NCBI RefSeq assembly: GCF_026183895.1
Contig: NZ_JAPFQI010000014.1
Coordinates: forward strand, 55,060 to 119,059
DNA: 64,000 nucleotides
From: Sabulicella glaciei
GTDB taxonomy: Bacteria > Pseudomonadota > Alphaproteobacteria > Acetobacterales > Acetobacteraceae
Direction: 5' to 3'
Shown: piece by piece, positions 48,218-55,570 of the stretch
Layout: each line of letters opens with the position of its first letter
Numbering within the stretch: position 1 is the first letter of the stretch
Program-made: the position numbers and the translations under genes
The notes under the pieces: model-generated
What the model was told of the DNA's origin: nothing
Seen by the model: only the letters and a program-made list of their open reading frames with translations
Databases searched by the model: none

Positions 48218-49036
48218 ATGCAAACCAAGCACACGCTGGGCATGACGGTTCTGGCGGGCGCCCTGGTGGCGCCGATGCTGGCCTTCGGCCAGGCCGCCAA
48301 CCAGTCCACCACAGCGCCCGGCACTGCGCCTGACACCGCCATGTCGCGCCAGCCGGACGGCACGCCGAGCAACCCGCCGGGCACTGCCGCGACGCGCGCC
48401 CTGGACCGCGCCGCCGGCACCAATGTCTCGGGCGCCAACCCTCAGAACGCGGACGGCACGGCCAACAACCCGCCCGGCACGGCGGTCGGCCGCGCGGCGG
48501 AACGCGCGGGTGACGCGGCGCGCGAAGGCGCCCGCAACACCACGACCAGCAGCACCTCGGGCAGCGGCACGTCTGGCAGCACCAGCAGCAGCACGGGCAC
48601 CGTCCAGCACGGGCACACCGGCTCCTCTGCCATGGGCACGATGGGCAGCAGCACCACGTCGACACCGGCCCCTGGCGCCACGACGGATGGCCGCGCCAAT
48701 GTCTCCACCACCGCGGCCGGTGCCGCCGGTGCGCTGGGCACGGCGGGCGGGCTGCTGGCGGAACGGCAGCGCATGAGCCAGATCATCGGCTCGCGCGTCT
48801 ACAACGACCGCAACGAGACGATCGGCGAGGTGGACGACATCGTCGTCACCGGCAGCCAGCCGACGGCGATCATCTCCGTCGGCGGCTTCCTGGGCCTCGG
48901 CGCCCGACTCGTGGCCGTGCCGATCTCGGACCTGCAGTGGAACCAGGAGCGCGAGCGGATCATGCTGCCCGGCGCGTCGAAGGAGCAGCTGCAGAACCGC
49001 CCGGCCTTCGACTACAGCAGCCTGCGCCGCTCCTGA
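48218..49036 (+). CDS. Exported PRC-barrel protein with NPPGT/DRAAGTNVSG repeats
   Basis: A 272-residue protein. The signal MQTKHTLGMTVLAGALVAPM ends LAFGQA. Residues about 45-100 hold one and a half copies of a motif (NPPGTAATRALDRAAGTNVS, then GANPQNADGTANNPPGTAVG) that recurs in the lipoprotein at 50202. A Ser/Thr/Gly linker follows (TTTSSTSGSGTSGSTSSSTG). The C-terminal PRC-barrel (about 185-265) has MSQIIGSRVYNDRNETIGEV and TAIISVGGFLGLGARLVAVP. PRC-barrels mediate protein or RNA contacts; in exported form their role is unknown. The gene lies downstream of dps in a probable stress operon and ends with a terminator at 49055. Confidence 0.88.
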   Translation: MQTKHTLGMTVLAGALVAPMLAFGQAANQSTTAPGTAPDTAMSRQPDGTPSNPPGTAATRALDRAAGTNVSGANPQNADGTANNPPGTAVGRAAERAGDAAREGARNTTTSSTSGSGTSGSTSSSTGTVQHGHTGSSAMGTMGSSTTSTPAPGATTDGRANVSTTAAGAAGALGTAGGLLAERQRMSQIIGSRVYNDRNETIGEVDDIVVTGSQPTAIISVGGFLGLGARLVAVPISDLQWNQERERIMLPGASKEQLQNRPAFDYSSLRRS

Positions 49037-49054
49037 TCGGGGTGGCTCAACATG

Positions 49055-49082
49055 GGGGCGGCGCGTCTGCGCCGCCCCTTTT
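49055..49082 (+). terminator. Rho-independent terminator after the PRC-barrel gene
   Basis: GGGGCGGCGC-GTCT-GCGCCGCCCC (49055-49078) followed by TTTT. A strong stem 19 bases after the stop, ending the dps transcript. Confidence 0.9.
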
Positions 49083-49110
49083 CCATGCTCGCGCGCCCGC
49101 AAGGTGAGCC

Positions 49111-49953
49111 GTGTCCGACCTCGCCATCGCCGCTGAACGCCGCCCCGGCATCCTGCGCCGCGCCTACGCGGTCGCAACCTCGGACAAGATCTCGCTCACC
49201 TCCGCGGGGTGCGCCTTCTACGCCATGCTGGCGCTGTTCCCGGCGCTGAGCCTCGCCATCTCCATCTACGGCATGGTCTTCGACCCGGTGACGGTGGAGC
49301 CGCAGCTGGAGATCCTGCGCCGCGTCCTGCCCGAGAGCACCTTCTTCCTCATCGCCACGCGCGTGCATGAGCTGGTCTCGACCCCACGCCCCACGCTGGG
49401 GATCGGCATGGGCATCAGCCTTCTGATCGCGCTGTGGTCGGCCTCGGCCGGGGTGCGGTCTCTGATGGCGGCGCTCAACCTCGCGCACGACCAGGCGGAG
49501 GAGCGCGGCGCGCTCGCCTTCTACGGCACGGCACTGACCATCACGATCGGCGCGATCCTCGCGGTGGTGGTGGGCATCGCCCTGCTGGTCGGCCTGCCGC
49601 AGGCCCTGGCCTTTCTTGGGCTCGACGAGTTCACGGCGCTGCTGGTGCGCATCGCCTCCATGGTCCTGCTGCTGGGCGCGGTGCTGTGCGCGGTGAGCAT
49701 CCTCTACCGCCTCGGCCCGGCGCATCCGCCGGAGAACTGGCGCCTGTTCAGCCCCGGCGCCATCGCCGCGACACTGCTCTGGGCGATCGCGAGCGCGCTC
49801 TTCTCCTTCTACGTCAGCAGCTTCGCGGGCTACGACGCGACCTATGGGCCGCTGGGCGCCGCGGTGGCGCTGCTGATGTGGTTCTACGTCAGCACCTATG
49901 TCGTGCTGCTCGGCGCCGAGCTGAACGCGGAGGTCAACCGTTCCGCCGCGTGA
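49111..49953 (+). CDS. YihY/BrkB family membrane protein
   Basis: A 280-residue inner-membrane protein with six predicted helices. SDKISLTSAGCAFYAMLALF and PALSLAISIYGMVFDPVTVE open the domain. IGMGISLLIALWSASAGVRS, ALNLAHDQAEERGALAFYGT and YRLGPAHPPENWRLFSPGAI are YihY/BrkB hallmarks. The end, YDATYGPLGAAVALLMWFYV followed by LLGAELNAEVNRSAA, is the conserved C-terminus. The family was once named ribonuclease BN in error; its function is unknown. GTG at 49111 follows AAGGTGAG. It lies after the terminator of the dps unit and needs its own promoter, not identified. Confidence 0.93.
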   Translation: MSDLAIAAERRPGILRRAYAVATSDKISLTSAGCAFYAMLALFPALSLAISIYGMVFDPVTVEPQLEILRRVLPESTFFLIATRVHELVSTPRPTLGIGMGISLLIALWSASAGVRSLMAALNLAHDQAEERGALAFYGTALTITIGAILAVVVGIALLVGLPQALAFLGLDEFTALLVRIASMVLLLGAVLCAVSILYRLGPAHPPENWRLFSPGAIAATLLWAIASALFSFYVSSFAGYDATYGPLGAAVALLMWFYVSTYVVLLGAELNAEVNRSAA

Positions 49954-49977
49954 ACCCGGCGCCGCTCGTGGCCTCGC

Positions 49978-50058
49978 TCAGCTCAGCACGCCGAAGAGCC
50001 ACAGCAGGATGATGATGGGGATAGGAATGCCGATCAGCCACAACAGGATGCCGCGCAT
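49978..50058 (-). CDS. 26-residue hydrophobic membrane peptide
   Basis: A very short gene encoding MRGILLWLIGIPIPIIILLW then LFGVLS, a single membrane helix with a central IPIP break. The ATG at 50058 has AAAGGAAA ten bases upstream. A candidate EcfG promoter (50104-50130, minus strand) would give a leader of about 40 bases. From memory, near-identical small proteins are scattered through alphaproteobacterial genomes as hypothetical proteins. That conservation, the ribosome site and the promoter together support a real gene. The function is unknown; toxin-like or membrane-protein modulator roles are speculation. Confidence 0.72.
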   Translation of the reverse strand: MRGILLWLIGIPIPIIILLWLFGVLS

Positions 50059-50103
50059 GGTCTGTTTCCTTTGCTGCAATGGGCAGGATGCCCATGGCCC
50101 GGG

Positions 50104-50130
50104 AACGTTGCCTGCGCAGGGGGGGTTTCC
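50104..50130 (-). promoter_or_regulatory. Candidate EcfG promoter of the 26-residue peptide gene
   Basis: Minus strand GAAAC (50129-50125; GGAAAC with the preceding G), 17 bases, CGTT (50107-50104), against the consensus GGAAC-N16/17-CGTT. The predicted leader is about 40 bases. Confidence 0.55.
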
Positions 50131-50131
50131 G

Positions 50132-50156
50132 GCAACCGCAACCTTCCGGGCGCGTT
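50132..50156 (+). promoter_or_regulatory. Candidate EcfG promoter of the repeat lipoprotein gene
   Basis: GCAAC (50132-50136), 16 bases, CGTT (50153-50156). It is back to back with the minus-strand promoter, the two -35 elements being two bases apart. Confidence 0.58.
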
Positions 50157-50201
50157 CGATTGGCACCCGAAAGGGTTGACTTCATCAGGAAGGATAAGCT
50201 G

Positions 50202-50537
50202 ATGCGAAACCTGCTTCTGTTGCCGGCTGCCGTGCTGGCCCTTGGCGTGACCGCCTGCGCCGATACGCGCGATGGAACCCGCGGCAACCCGCCCGGCACC
50301 GAGGCGACCCGCGCCCTGGATCGCGCCGCTGGCACCAATGTCTCGGGCGCTTATCCGGGCCAGTCCGATGGCACCGCGGCGAACCCGCCGGGCACGGCCG
50401 CCACGCGCGCCGTGGACCGTGCCGCCGGCACCAATGTCTCGGGCGCTTATCCGGGTCAGTCCGATGGCACCGCGGCGAACCCGCCGGGCACGGCCGCGAG
50501 CCGCGCCGCGAACCGCGCAGCGCGCACCCGCCGCTGA
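50202..50537 (+). CDS. Repeat-containing lipoprotein of unknown family
   Basis: A 111-residue lipoprotein. MRNLLLLPAAVLALGVTAC carries the lipobox GVTAC, so Cys19 is the lipidation site. The mature chain consists almost entirely of a 32-residue repeat (TNVSGAYPGQSDGTAANPPG, TAATRAVDRAAG) present in about two and a half copies and ending in an Arg-rich tail (RAANRAARTRR). The same motif occurs in the PRC-barrel protein at 48218. The repeat looks like alternating turn (NPPGT) and short helix (ATRALDRAA). AGGAAGGA precedes the ATG. An EcfG-type promoter and the neighbouring stress genes suggest a periplasmic or envelope stress role. I do not recognise the family. Confidence 0.8.
   Translation: MRNLLLLPAAVLALGVTACADTRDGTRGNPPGTEATRALDRAAGTNVSGAYPGQSDGTAANPPGTAATRAVDRAAGTNVSGAYPGQSDGTAANPPGTAASRAANRAARTRR
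50331..50522 (+). repeat. Two tandem 96-base coding repeats
   Basis: Copies at 50331-50426 and 50427-50522, each beginning GGCACCAATGTCTCGGGCGC, nearly identical for the first 75 bases and diverging at the end. A partial copy precedes at 50284-50330. Each unit encodes 32 residues of the lipoprotein. Near-identity at the DNA level points to recent duplication and possible copy-number variation. Confidence 0.85.
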
Positions 50538-50544
50538 CGCGAAC

Positions 50545-50572
50545 GGGACTGGGCCCTCGCTGGCCCAGTCCC
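50545..50572 (+). terminator. Hairpin after the repeat lipoprotein gene
   Basis: GGGACTGGGCC and its complement GGCCCAGTCCC form an 11-bp perfect stem with a six-base loop, seven bases after the stop. The following ATCTTCCCC is pyrimidine-rich but not a T-run. Confidence 0.65.
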
Positions 50573-50590
50573 ATCTTCCCCCGTCCAGGC

Positions 50591-51424
50591 ATGAAGGCCG
50601 CGCTCCTCCTCAATCCGCTCTCTGGCCGCCTGTCCCGCATGGAGGAGCCCCGCGCCGCCATCGAGGCCGCGATGCGCGAAGCCGGATTCACCCCACTCCC
50701 CGTTCCTGACGGCACGCTTGACGCGCAATGGGACACCGCGCGCGAAGCCGGTGCCGAGGCGATGTTCATCGCCGGCGGCGATGGGACGCTGCGCGCCTTC
50801 GTGCAACGCCTCATCGAGGCCCGCCTGCCCTGCGCCTTGCTACCAGGTGGGACGATGAACCGCGTCTGCCTGCGCCTGGGCCTGCCAGAGGATCCGGTGG
50901 AGGCCGCCCGCCTTTACCGCCCGCTTCCGCCCGAAGGGCTGGATGTCGGCTTCGTGAACGGTGAACCCATGCTTTACCAGAGCATCGTCGGGCGCCCTGC
51001 CCGGCTCCTGCGCTTTCGAGAGATGCAGCGCGCCGGCGGTTCCTGGTGGCCACTCCTCGTCACCGCCTGCCGCAACCTGTTCCGCCCGCCCTGGCGCGAC
51101 GTGATCGTGCCGCTCGCCCCGGCGACGCGTGCCACCGGCCTCGCCGCCGTGGTGACCATGCCGGCGCCCGGCGACGGGTCGAGCCTCACCCTGCAGCTCA
51201 TCCAACCCGCGGGGCCTGGCGGGCGGATTCGCCTCGCGTGGCGCTGGTTCCGTGGCCGACTGGCAGAGGATGCTTCCGTCATCACGCTGTTCGGGCAGCG
51301 CTTCGCCGTGCATGGGCGCGCACGCCTGCTGCGCGTGTCGCTGGATGGAGAGATGCGCATGCTGGTCCCGCCGCTGCGCTTCCGCCTCGCGCCGCTGGCG
51401 CTTGCCGTGCTGCCGCGCGCATGA
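50591..51424 (+). CDS. Diacylglycerol/sphingosine kinase-like lipid kinase
   Basis: A 277-residue protein with the DAGK catalytic domain. KAALLLNPLSGRLSRMEEPR opens the nucleotide fold, FIAGGDGTLRAFVQRLIEAR is the GGDGT ATP site, and CALLPGGTMNRVCLRLGLPE is the PGGT-x-N loop. LYRPLPPEGLDVGFVNGEPM leads to the C-terminal beta-sandwich. Bacterial relatives (YegS/DgkB) phosphorylate phosphatidylglycerol or diacylglycerol. Its stop overlaps the ATG of the phosphoesterase gene (ATGA), suggesting a coupled pair. The substrate is not inferable. Confidence 0.9.
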   Translation: MKAALLLNPLSGRLSRMEEPRAAIEAAMREAGFTPLPVPDGTLDAQWDTAREAGAEAMFIAGGDGTLRAFVQRLIEARLPCALLPGGTMNRVCLRLGLPEDPVEAARLYRPLPPEGLDVGFVNGEPMLYQSIVGRPARLLRFREMQRAGGSWWPLLVTACRNLFRPPWRDVIVPLAPATRATGLAAVVTMPAPGDGSSLTLQLIQPAGPGGRIRLAWRWFRGRLAEDASVITLFGQRFAVHGRARLLRVSLDGEMRMLVPPLRFRLAPLALAVLPRA

Positions 51425-52167
51425 TCCGCCTCGCTTTCCTGTCCGACCTGCATTTCGGCGAGGGCACGCTGAAGGCCGAAGAGGCGTTGCTCGACGACCT
51501 CCTCGCCGCCGACCCCTCCGCCGTGCTCGTGGGTGGCGACCTGACGCGCCGCGCCCGCGCCCGTGAGTTCGCGGCGGCGCAGCGCTTCCTGGCGCGGCTG
51601 GAGCGGCCAGTGCTGGTGGTGCCAGGCAATCACGACATCCCGCGCGGCGACCTCTGGGCGCGCTTCACCTCGCCTCGCGCCGCCTGGGCGGAAGCCGGGC
51701 TTCCCGTGGCCGATGGCGAGCTGGTGATCGGCAATTGGGCCATTCTGGGCCTCGATACGGTGCGTCGGATCCAGAGGCATCTCGACTGGTCGGCGGGCGG
51801 GGTGTCGCGCGCGCAGCTCGCCTCCCTTCCAGCGCGGGTCGCGATGGTCGGCGAACGTCGGCGGCTTGTGCTGTGCCATCACCCGCTGCGCCACCCGGCG
51901 GGGCTGACGGGACGGCAGCGCCCGCGCCGCGCCGACACCGCCCTTGAGGTCTTGGCGCAGCTGGGAGTCGAGGCCGTGCTGTCCGGCCACCTCCACATCG
52001 CCGCGCGCATCGCCGGCAAGCCGGAGCAGGTGCTGGCCCCCACCGCCCTGTCGCCGCGCACGAAGGGCTCGCACATGGGCTGGCTGAAGCTCACCCTCGG
52101 TGACGGGCCGCTGGGCATTGAGGCGCACGAGGCGACGGAGGAAGGCTGGCGCGTGCGGACGCTCTAG
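51421..52167 (+). CDS. Calcineurin-like metallophosphoesterase
   Basis: A 248-residue phosphoesterase. The five metal-binding blocks are visible: FLSDLHFG (D-x-H), AVLVGGDLTRRARAREF (GGDL), LVVPGNHDIP (GNHD), LVLCHHPLRHP (H) and VLSGHLHIAARIAG (GHxH). The length is that of the single-domain 3',5'-cAMP phosphodiesterase-like or UDP-diacylglucosamine pyrophosphatase-like subset. Translational coupling to a lipid kinase makes a phospholipid or lipid-A-related substrate plausible, but this is inference. It converges with the FixJ-type regulator gene seven bases away. Confidence 0.93.
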   Translation: MIRLAFLSDLHFGEGTLKAEEALLDDLLAADPSAVLVGGDLTRRARAREFAAAQRFLARLERPVLVVPGNHDIPRGDLWARFTSPRAAWAEAGLPVADGELVIGNWAILGLDTVRRIQRHLDWSAGGVSRAQLASLPARVAMVGERRRLVLCHHPLRHPAGLTGRQRPRRADTALEVLAQLGVEAVLSGHLHIAARIAGKPEQVLAPTALSPRTKGSHMGWLKLTLGDGPLGIEAHEATEEGWRVRTL

Positions 52168-52174
52168 CCGGGCT

Positions 52175-52798
52175 TCACGGTGCCTCCAGTGGATGAAGCC
52201 CGCCTTCCAGGGCGATGCGCACCGCCTCCGGCAAGCTCGTGGCGCCGATCTTTCCCATGGCGTTGCAGCGATAGCTTTCCACCGTGCGCGGGCTCAGCCC
52301 GAGGTCTCGCGCGATCTCCTTGTTCTGCCGCCCGGCGACGACATGGCGCAGCACCTCCGTCTCCCGCGCCGAAAGCCGCCCGAGCCGGCTTGCGGCCTCC
52401 GCCCCGGGGGAGGACGTGGGCGCCTGTCCATGGGCGAGCGCCGCTTCCACGCAGCGCAGCAGGGCCTCGGCGGAGAAAGGCTTCTCGATCACGTCGCAGG
52501 CGCCTTCCTTCATCGCCTGCACCGCCAGGGCTACGGAGGCATGGGCGGTCATGATGACCACCGGGTGCGGCAGTCCGCGCTGCGCCAGCTCGCGCTGGAT
52601 GCCGAGGCCGCAGGAGCCGGGCATGCGGATGTCGAGCAGCACGCAGCCGCGCGGCAGAGCCCCGGCGAGGCGAAGGAAGGCCGCCCCGTTGGGAAAGGTC
52701 CTGACGTGGCGGCCCGTCTCCTCCAGCAGCAGCGCGACGGCATCGCGCAGCGTGGGGTCGTCATCCACCACGTAGCAGGCGCCGGACGTCCCGGTCAT
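52175..52798 (-). CDS. FixJ/NarL-type response regulator
   Basis: A 207-residue two-domain regulator. The receiver domain (1-120) has YVVDDDPTLRDAVALLLEET, the phospho-Asp in GCVLLDIRMPGSCGLGIQRE, VVIMTAHASVALAVQAMKEG and the Lys in VIEKPFSAEAL. The LuxR-type helix-turn-helix (about 140-200) has LGRLSARETEVLRHVVAGRQ and NKEIARDLGLSPRTVESYRC. The layout is FixJ/TodT-like. No kinase gene is adjacent, so it is an orphan. Its location between stress genes suggests involvement in envelope or stationary-phase control, unproven. Confidence 0.95.
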   Translation of the reverse strand: MTGTSGACYVVDDDPTLRDAVALLLEETGRHVRTFPNGAAFLRLAGALPRGCVLLDIRMPGSCGLGIQRELAQRGLPHPVVIMTAHASVALAVQAMKEGACDVIEKPFSAEALLRCVEAALAHGQAPTSSPGAEAASRLGRLSARETEVLRHVVAGRQNKEIARDLGLSPRTVESYRCNAMGKIGATSLPEAVRIALEGGLHPLEAP

Positions 52799-52831
52799 CC
52801 GCTGCTCCGTCGGTTACGGGCGGAACGCGCG

Positions 52832-52856
52832 GGAACGCCGCATGGATGCAGGAGTT
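52832..52856 (+). promoter_or_regulatory. Weak candidate EcfG promoter upstream of the QP-repeat PRC-barrel gene
   Basis: GGAAC (52832-52836), 16 bases, AGTT (52853-52856). The -35 is a perfect consensus match and the -10 differs in one base. The leader to ATG 52979 would be about 115 bases, longer than for the other candidates. Confidence 0.35.
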
Positions 52857-52978
52857 GCCGGGCGTGGCCTCCGTGCGGATACGGGTGCCGGCGCGTCAGG
52901 CGGGTCCCCAGCTTCCTGGCTGGACGCGGCGTGGGCCCTCCCCCTTCCCGCCTGCCGCGCAATCAAAGGGAAAACGCC

Positions 52979-54322
52979 ATGACGAAAATGACCCGCGCCG
53001 AAGGGCGCCACGTTTCCATTCCAGCCCTCCCCGGCCGCGCCGCGCTGCTGGCGGGTGCCGCGGCCTTCAGCCTTATGGCCGGGGGCGCCTTCGCGCAGGG
53101 CACCACCGCCCCGTCGGGGGCCGGCGCGCCGCCGCAGGCGAGCCCGACCCAGGGCACGGGCCAGACGGGCGCCACCGGTCAGACCGGCATGGGCCAGATG
53201 GGCGCCGCCGGGCAGACCGGCACGACTGGGCAGGCTGGCGCCCAGGGCGGCGCATCGCAGCAGGCGGGCATGGCGGACCAGCTTCGCGCTGTCGAACAGT
53301 CGCTGCGCAATTCCGGTGAGCAGCTGAATGCCGCCCAGGCCGGCCAGACGCCCAATTTCGACCAGGCCCGCGCCGCGGTGCAGGCGGGGCAGCAGGTGCT
53401 GGGCCGCGTGCCGCAGAACGCGCAGGGCCAGGACAGCTTCCGCAATGCGCAGCGCGAGCTTTCCGAGGCGCAGCAGGCCATGCAGGGCGGGCAGCCCGAT
53501 CGCCAGCAGGTGGCGACCCAGTTGCGTGAGGCGGCGGACTCGTTCGGCGCGCTGATGCGCGGCATGGGCGGCACCGCTTCCGCCCAGGGCACCACCGGCC
53601 AGCAGCAGGTGGCGGTGCAGCAGGGCCAGGCCCAGGTGAACGTGCAGCAGCCGGCCCCGCAGATCACGGTGCAGCAGCCGCAGCCGCAGATCACCGTGCA
53701 GCAGCCCCCGCCGCAGGTGACCATCAACCAGCCGCCGCCGCAGGTCACGATCAACCAGCCCGAGCCGCGCGTGACCGTTCAGCAGCAGCAGCCGCAGGTG
53801 CGCGTCCAGCAGGCCGAGCCGCAGGTGACCGTGCAGCAGCCGGGTGAGCCGCAGGTGCGCGTGCAGCAATCCGGTCAGCCGCAGGTCACCACCGAGGGCG
53901 GCCGGAACACGCAGCAGGCGCAGCAGGGTTCGCAGCCCGGCCAAACGAACCAGGGCGGGGCGGCGAACGTCCAGCGCACCGTTTCCCCGGGCGCGGCCAC
54001 CAACCTTCAGAGCGCGCAGAGCCTGATCGGCACAAACGTGGTCGGCTCGAACGGGCGTGACGCCGGCGAGGTGCGGAACCTCGTCGTGGACAGCAGCGGC
54101 CAGGTGCGCGCCGCGCTGGTCGAGTGGGGCGGCTTCCTGGGCCTGGGCACGCGCGAGGCACTGGTGCCGATCGACCGGATCCGCATGGGCCAGGGCAATG
54201 AGCGCGCCACGCTCAACATGACGCGGGAGGAGCTGGAGCGGCTGCCGCGCTACGAGAGCAACCGCCTGGCCGAGCAGGGCCGCGAGCAGGGCTGGGGCGA
54301 CAACCTCCGCCTTGCCCGGTAA
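52979..54322 (+). CDS. Exported PRC-barrel protein with QP-rich beta-repeats
   Basis: A 447-residue exported protein. A long signal (RAALLAGAAAFSLMAGGAFA) is followed by a Gly/Thr/Gln-rich linker (TGQTGMGQMGAAGQTGTTGQ) and a helical region with LRAVEQSLRNSGEQLNAAQA and DSFRNAQRELSEAQQAMQGG. Then come about nine copies of an eight-to-nine-residue unit of the type PQITVQQPQ, PQVTINQPP and PQVRVQQAE (residues about 210-310). A PRC-barrel (about 340-420) has SLIGTNVVGSNGRDAGEVRN and ALVEWGGFLGLGTREALVPI. The alternating V/I strand residues with Pro-Gln turns suggest an extended or beta-helical stalk. AAAGGGAAAA precedes the ATG. Confidence 0.85.
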   Translation: MTKMTRAEGRHVSIPALPGRAALLAGAAAFSLMAGGAFAQGTTAPSGAGAPPQASPTQGTGQTGATGQTGMGQMGAAGQTGTTGQAGAQGGASQQAGMADQLRAVEQSLRNSGEQLNAAQAGQTPNFDQARAAVQAGQQVLGRVPQNAQGQDSFRNAQRELSEAQQAMQGGQPDRQQVATQLREAADSFGALMRGMGGTASAQGTTGQQQVAVQQGQAQVNVQQPAPQITVQQPQPQITVQQPPPQVTINQPPPQVTINQPEPRVTVQQQQPQVRVQQAEPQVTVQQPGEPQVRVQQSGQPQVTTEGGRNTQQAQQGSQPGQTNQGGAANVQRTVSPGAATNLQSAQSLIGTNVVGSNGRDAGEVRNLVVDSSGQVRAALVEWGGFLGLGTREALVPIDRIRMGQGNERATLNMTREELERLPRYESNRLAEQGREQGWGDNLRLAR

Positions 54323-54341
54323 GCCTGCCGCAGCCGAAACG

Positions 54342-54372
54342 GGGCGGCCCTTTCGCGGGGGTCGCCCTTTTT
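54342..54372 (+). terminator. Terminator after the QP-repeat gene
   Basis: GGGCGGCC (54342-54349) pairs with GGTCGCCC (54360-54367; one G-U), followed by TTTTT. It lies 20-50 bases after the stop and directly before the convergent CoxE-like gene. Confidence 0.85.
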
Positions 54373-54379
54373 CATGCGC

Positions 54380-55567
54380 TCAGCGCAGCGCCTTGGCCAT
54401 GCGGTCCAGCCCGTCCAGCGTCATGGGGAACATCCGGTCCTCCAGGATGCGGTTGATCAGCATCACCGTGCGCGTGTAGCTCCAATGCCCCTCGGGCACC
54501 GGGTTGATCCAGCCGACGCGGCGGAAATGCGCGCAGATGCGCCGCAGCCACACCTCGCCCGCCTCCTCGTTCCAGTGCTCGACGCTGCCGCCGGGCTCGA
54601 CCAGCTCATAGGGGCTCATGCTGGCATCGCCGACGAAGACGACGCGCCAGTCGGGGCCGTAGGTGCGCAGCACCTCCTCCGTCCGGATCAGGTTCTCCGA
54701 GCGGCGGGCATTGGTCTTCCACAGCCGCTCATAGGGGCAGTTGTGGAAGTAGAGGTGGACGAGGTGCTTGAACTCGGAGCGGGCGGCGGAGAACAGCTCC
54801 TCGCTGGCGCGGATGTGGTCGTCCATGGAGCCGCCGATGTCGAGCAGCAGCAGCACCTTCACCGCGTTGCGGCGCGGCGGCTGCATCCGCAGGTCCAGCG
54901 TGCCGGCATTGCGCGCCGTGGCGCCGATCGTGCCCGCCATGTCCAGCTCATCCGCCTCTCCCTGGCGGGCGAAGCGGCGCAGGCGGCGCAGGGCGAGCTT
55001 CATGGCGCGGGTGCCAAGCTCGGCATCGTCGGCCAGGTCGCGGAACTCGCGCTTGTCCCACACCTTCACGGCGGAGCGGCGGCGCCCGCCCTCCTGCCCG
55101 ATCCGCACCCCTTCCGGGTTGTCGCCATAGGCGCCGAAGGGCGAGGTGCCGGCGGTGCCGATCATGCGGCTGCCGCCCTGGTGGCGCTTCTTCTGCTCCT
55201 CCAGGCGCTGCCGCAGCAGGTCCATCAGCGCCTGGAACCCGCCGGCCCGCTCGATCGCTTCGCGTTCCTCGTCGGAGAGCATCTTCTCCGCCAGCTTGCG
55301 AAGCCATTCCTCCGGCAAGTCGCGGGTGATGAGTTCGCCGGTGATGGTGGTCTCGGGCAGGACGCCTTTGAAATGCTCGCTGAAGACGCGGTCGAAGCGG
55401 TCCATGTGCCGCTCGTCCTTCACCAGCGTCGCGCGGGCGAGGAAGTAGAAATCCTCCACGTTGTATTCCGCCACGCCGGCCTTGGTGGCGCCCACCAGGG
55501 CGAGCCACTCCGTCAGCGAGCAGGGCAGGCCGGCGGCCCGCAGCTTGAGGAGGAAGGAGGCGAACAT
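54380..55567 (-). CDS. CoxE-like von Willebrand factor A domain protein
   Basis: A 395-residue protein. The N-terminal helical part reads FLLKLRAAGLPCSLTEWLAL, EYNVEDFYFLARATLVKDER, then FDRVFSEHFKGV. The C-terminal VWA domain (about 235-395) has VKVLLLLDIGGSMDDHIRAS, where the MIDAS D-x-S-x-S is degenerate (D-I-G-G-S), and VVFVGDASMSPYELVEPGGS. This protein pairs with MoxR AAA+ ATPases as a chaperone for metallo-enzyme maturation. Here MoxR is encoded in the same operon, with a lipoprotein hydrolase gene between. Only three bases separate it from that gene. Confidence 0.93.
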   Translation of the reverse strand: MFASFLLKLRAAGLPCSLTEWLALVGATKAGVAEYNVEDFYFLARATLVKDERHMDRFDRVFSEHFKGVLPETTITGELITRDLPEEWLRKLAEKMLSDEEREAIERAGGFQALMDLLRQRLEEQKKRHQGGSRMIGTAGTSPFGAYGDNPEGVRIGQEGGRRRSAVKVWDKREFRDLADDAELGTRAMKLALRRLRRFARQGEADELDMAGTIGATARNAGTLDLRMQPPRRNAVKVLLLLDIGGSMDDHIRASEELFSAARSEFKHLVHLYFHNCPYERLWKTNARRSENLIRTEEVLRTYGPDWRVVFVGDASMSPYELVEPGGSVEHWNEEAGEVWLRRICAHFRRVGWINPVPEGHWSYTRTVMLINRILEDRMFPMTLDGLDRMAKALR

Positions 55568-55570
55568 GGC

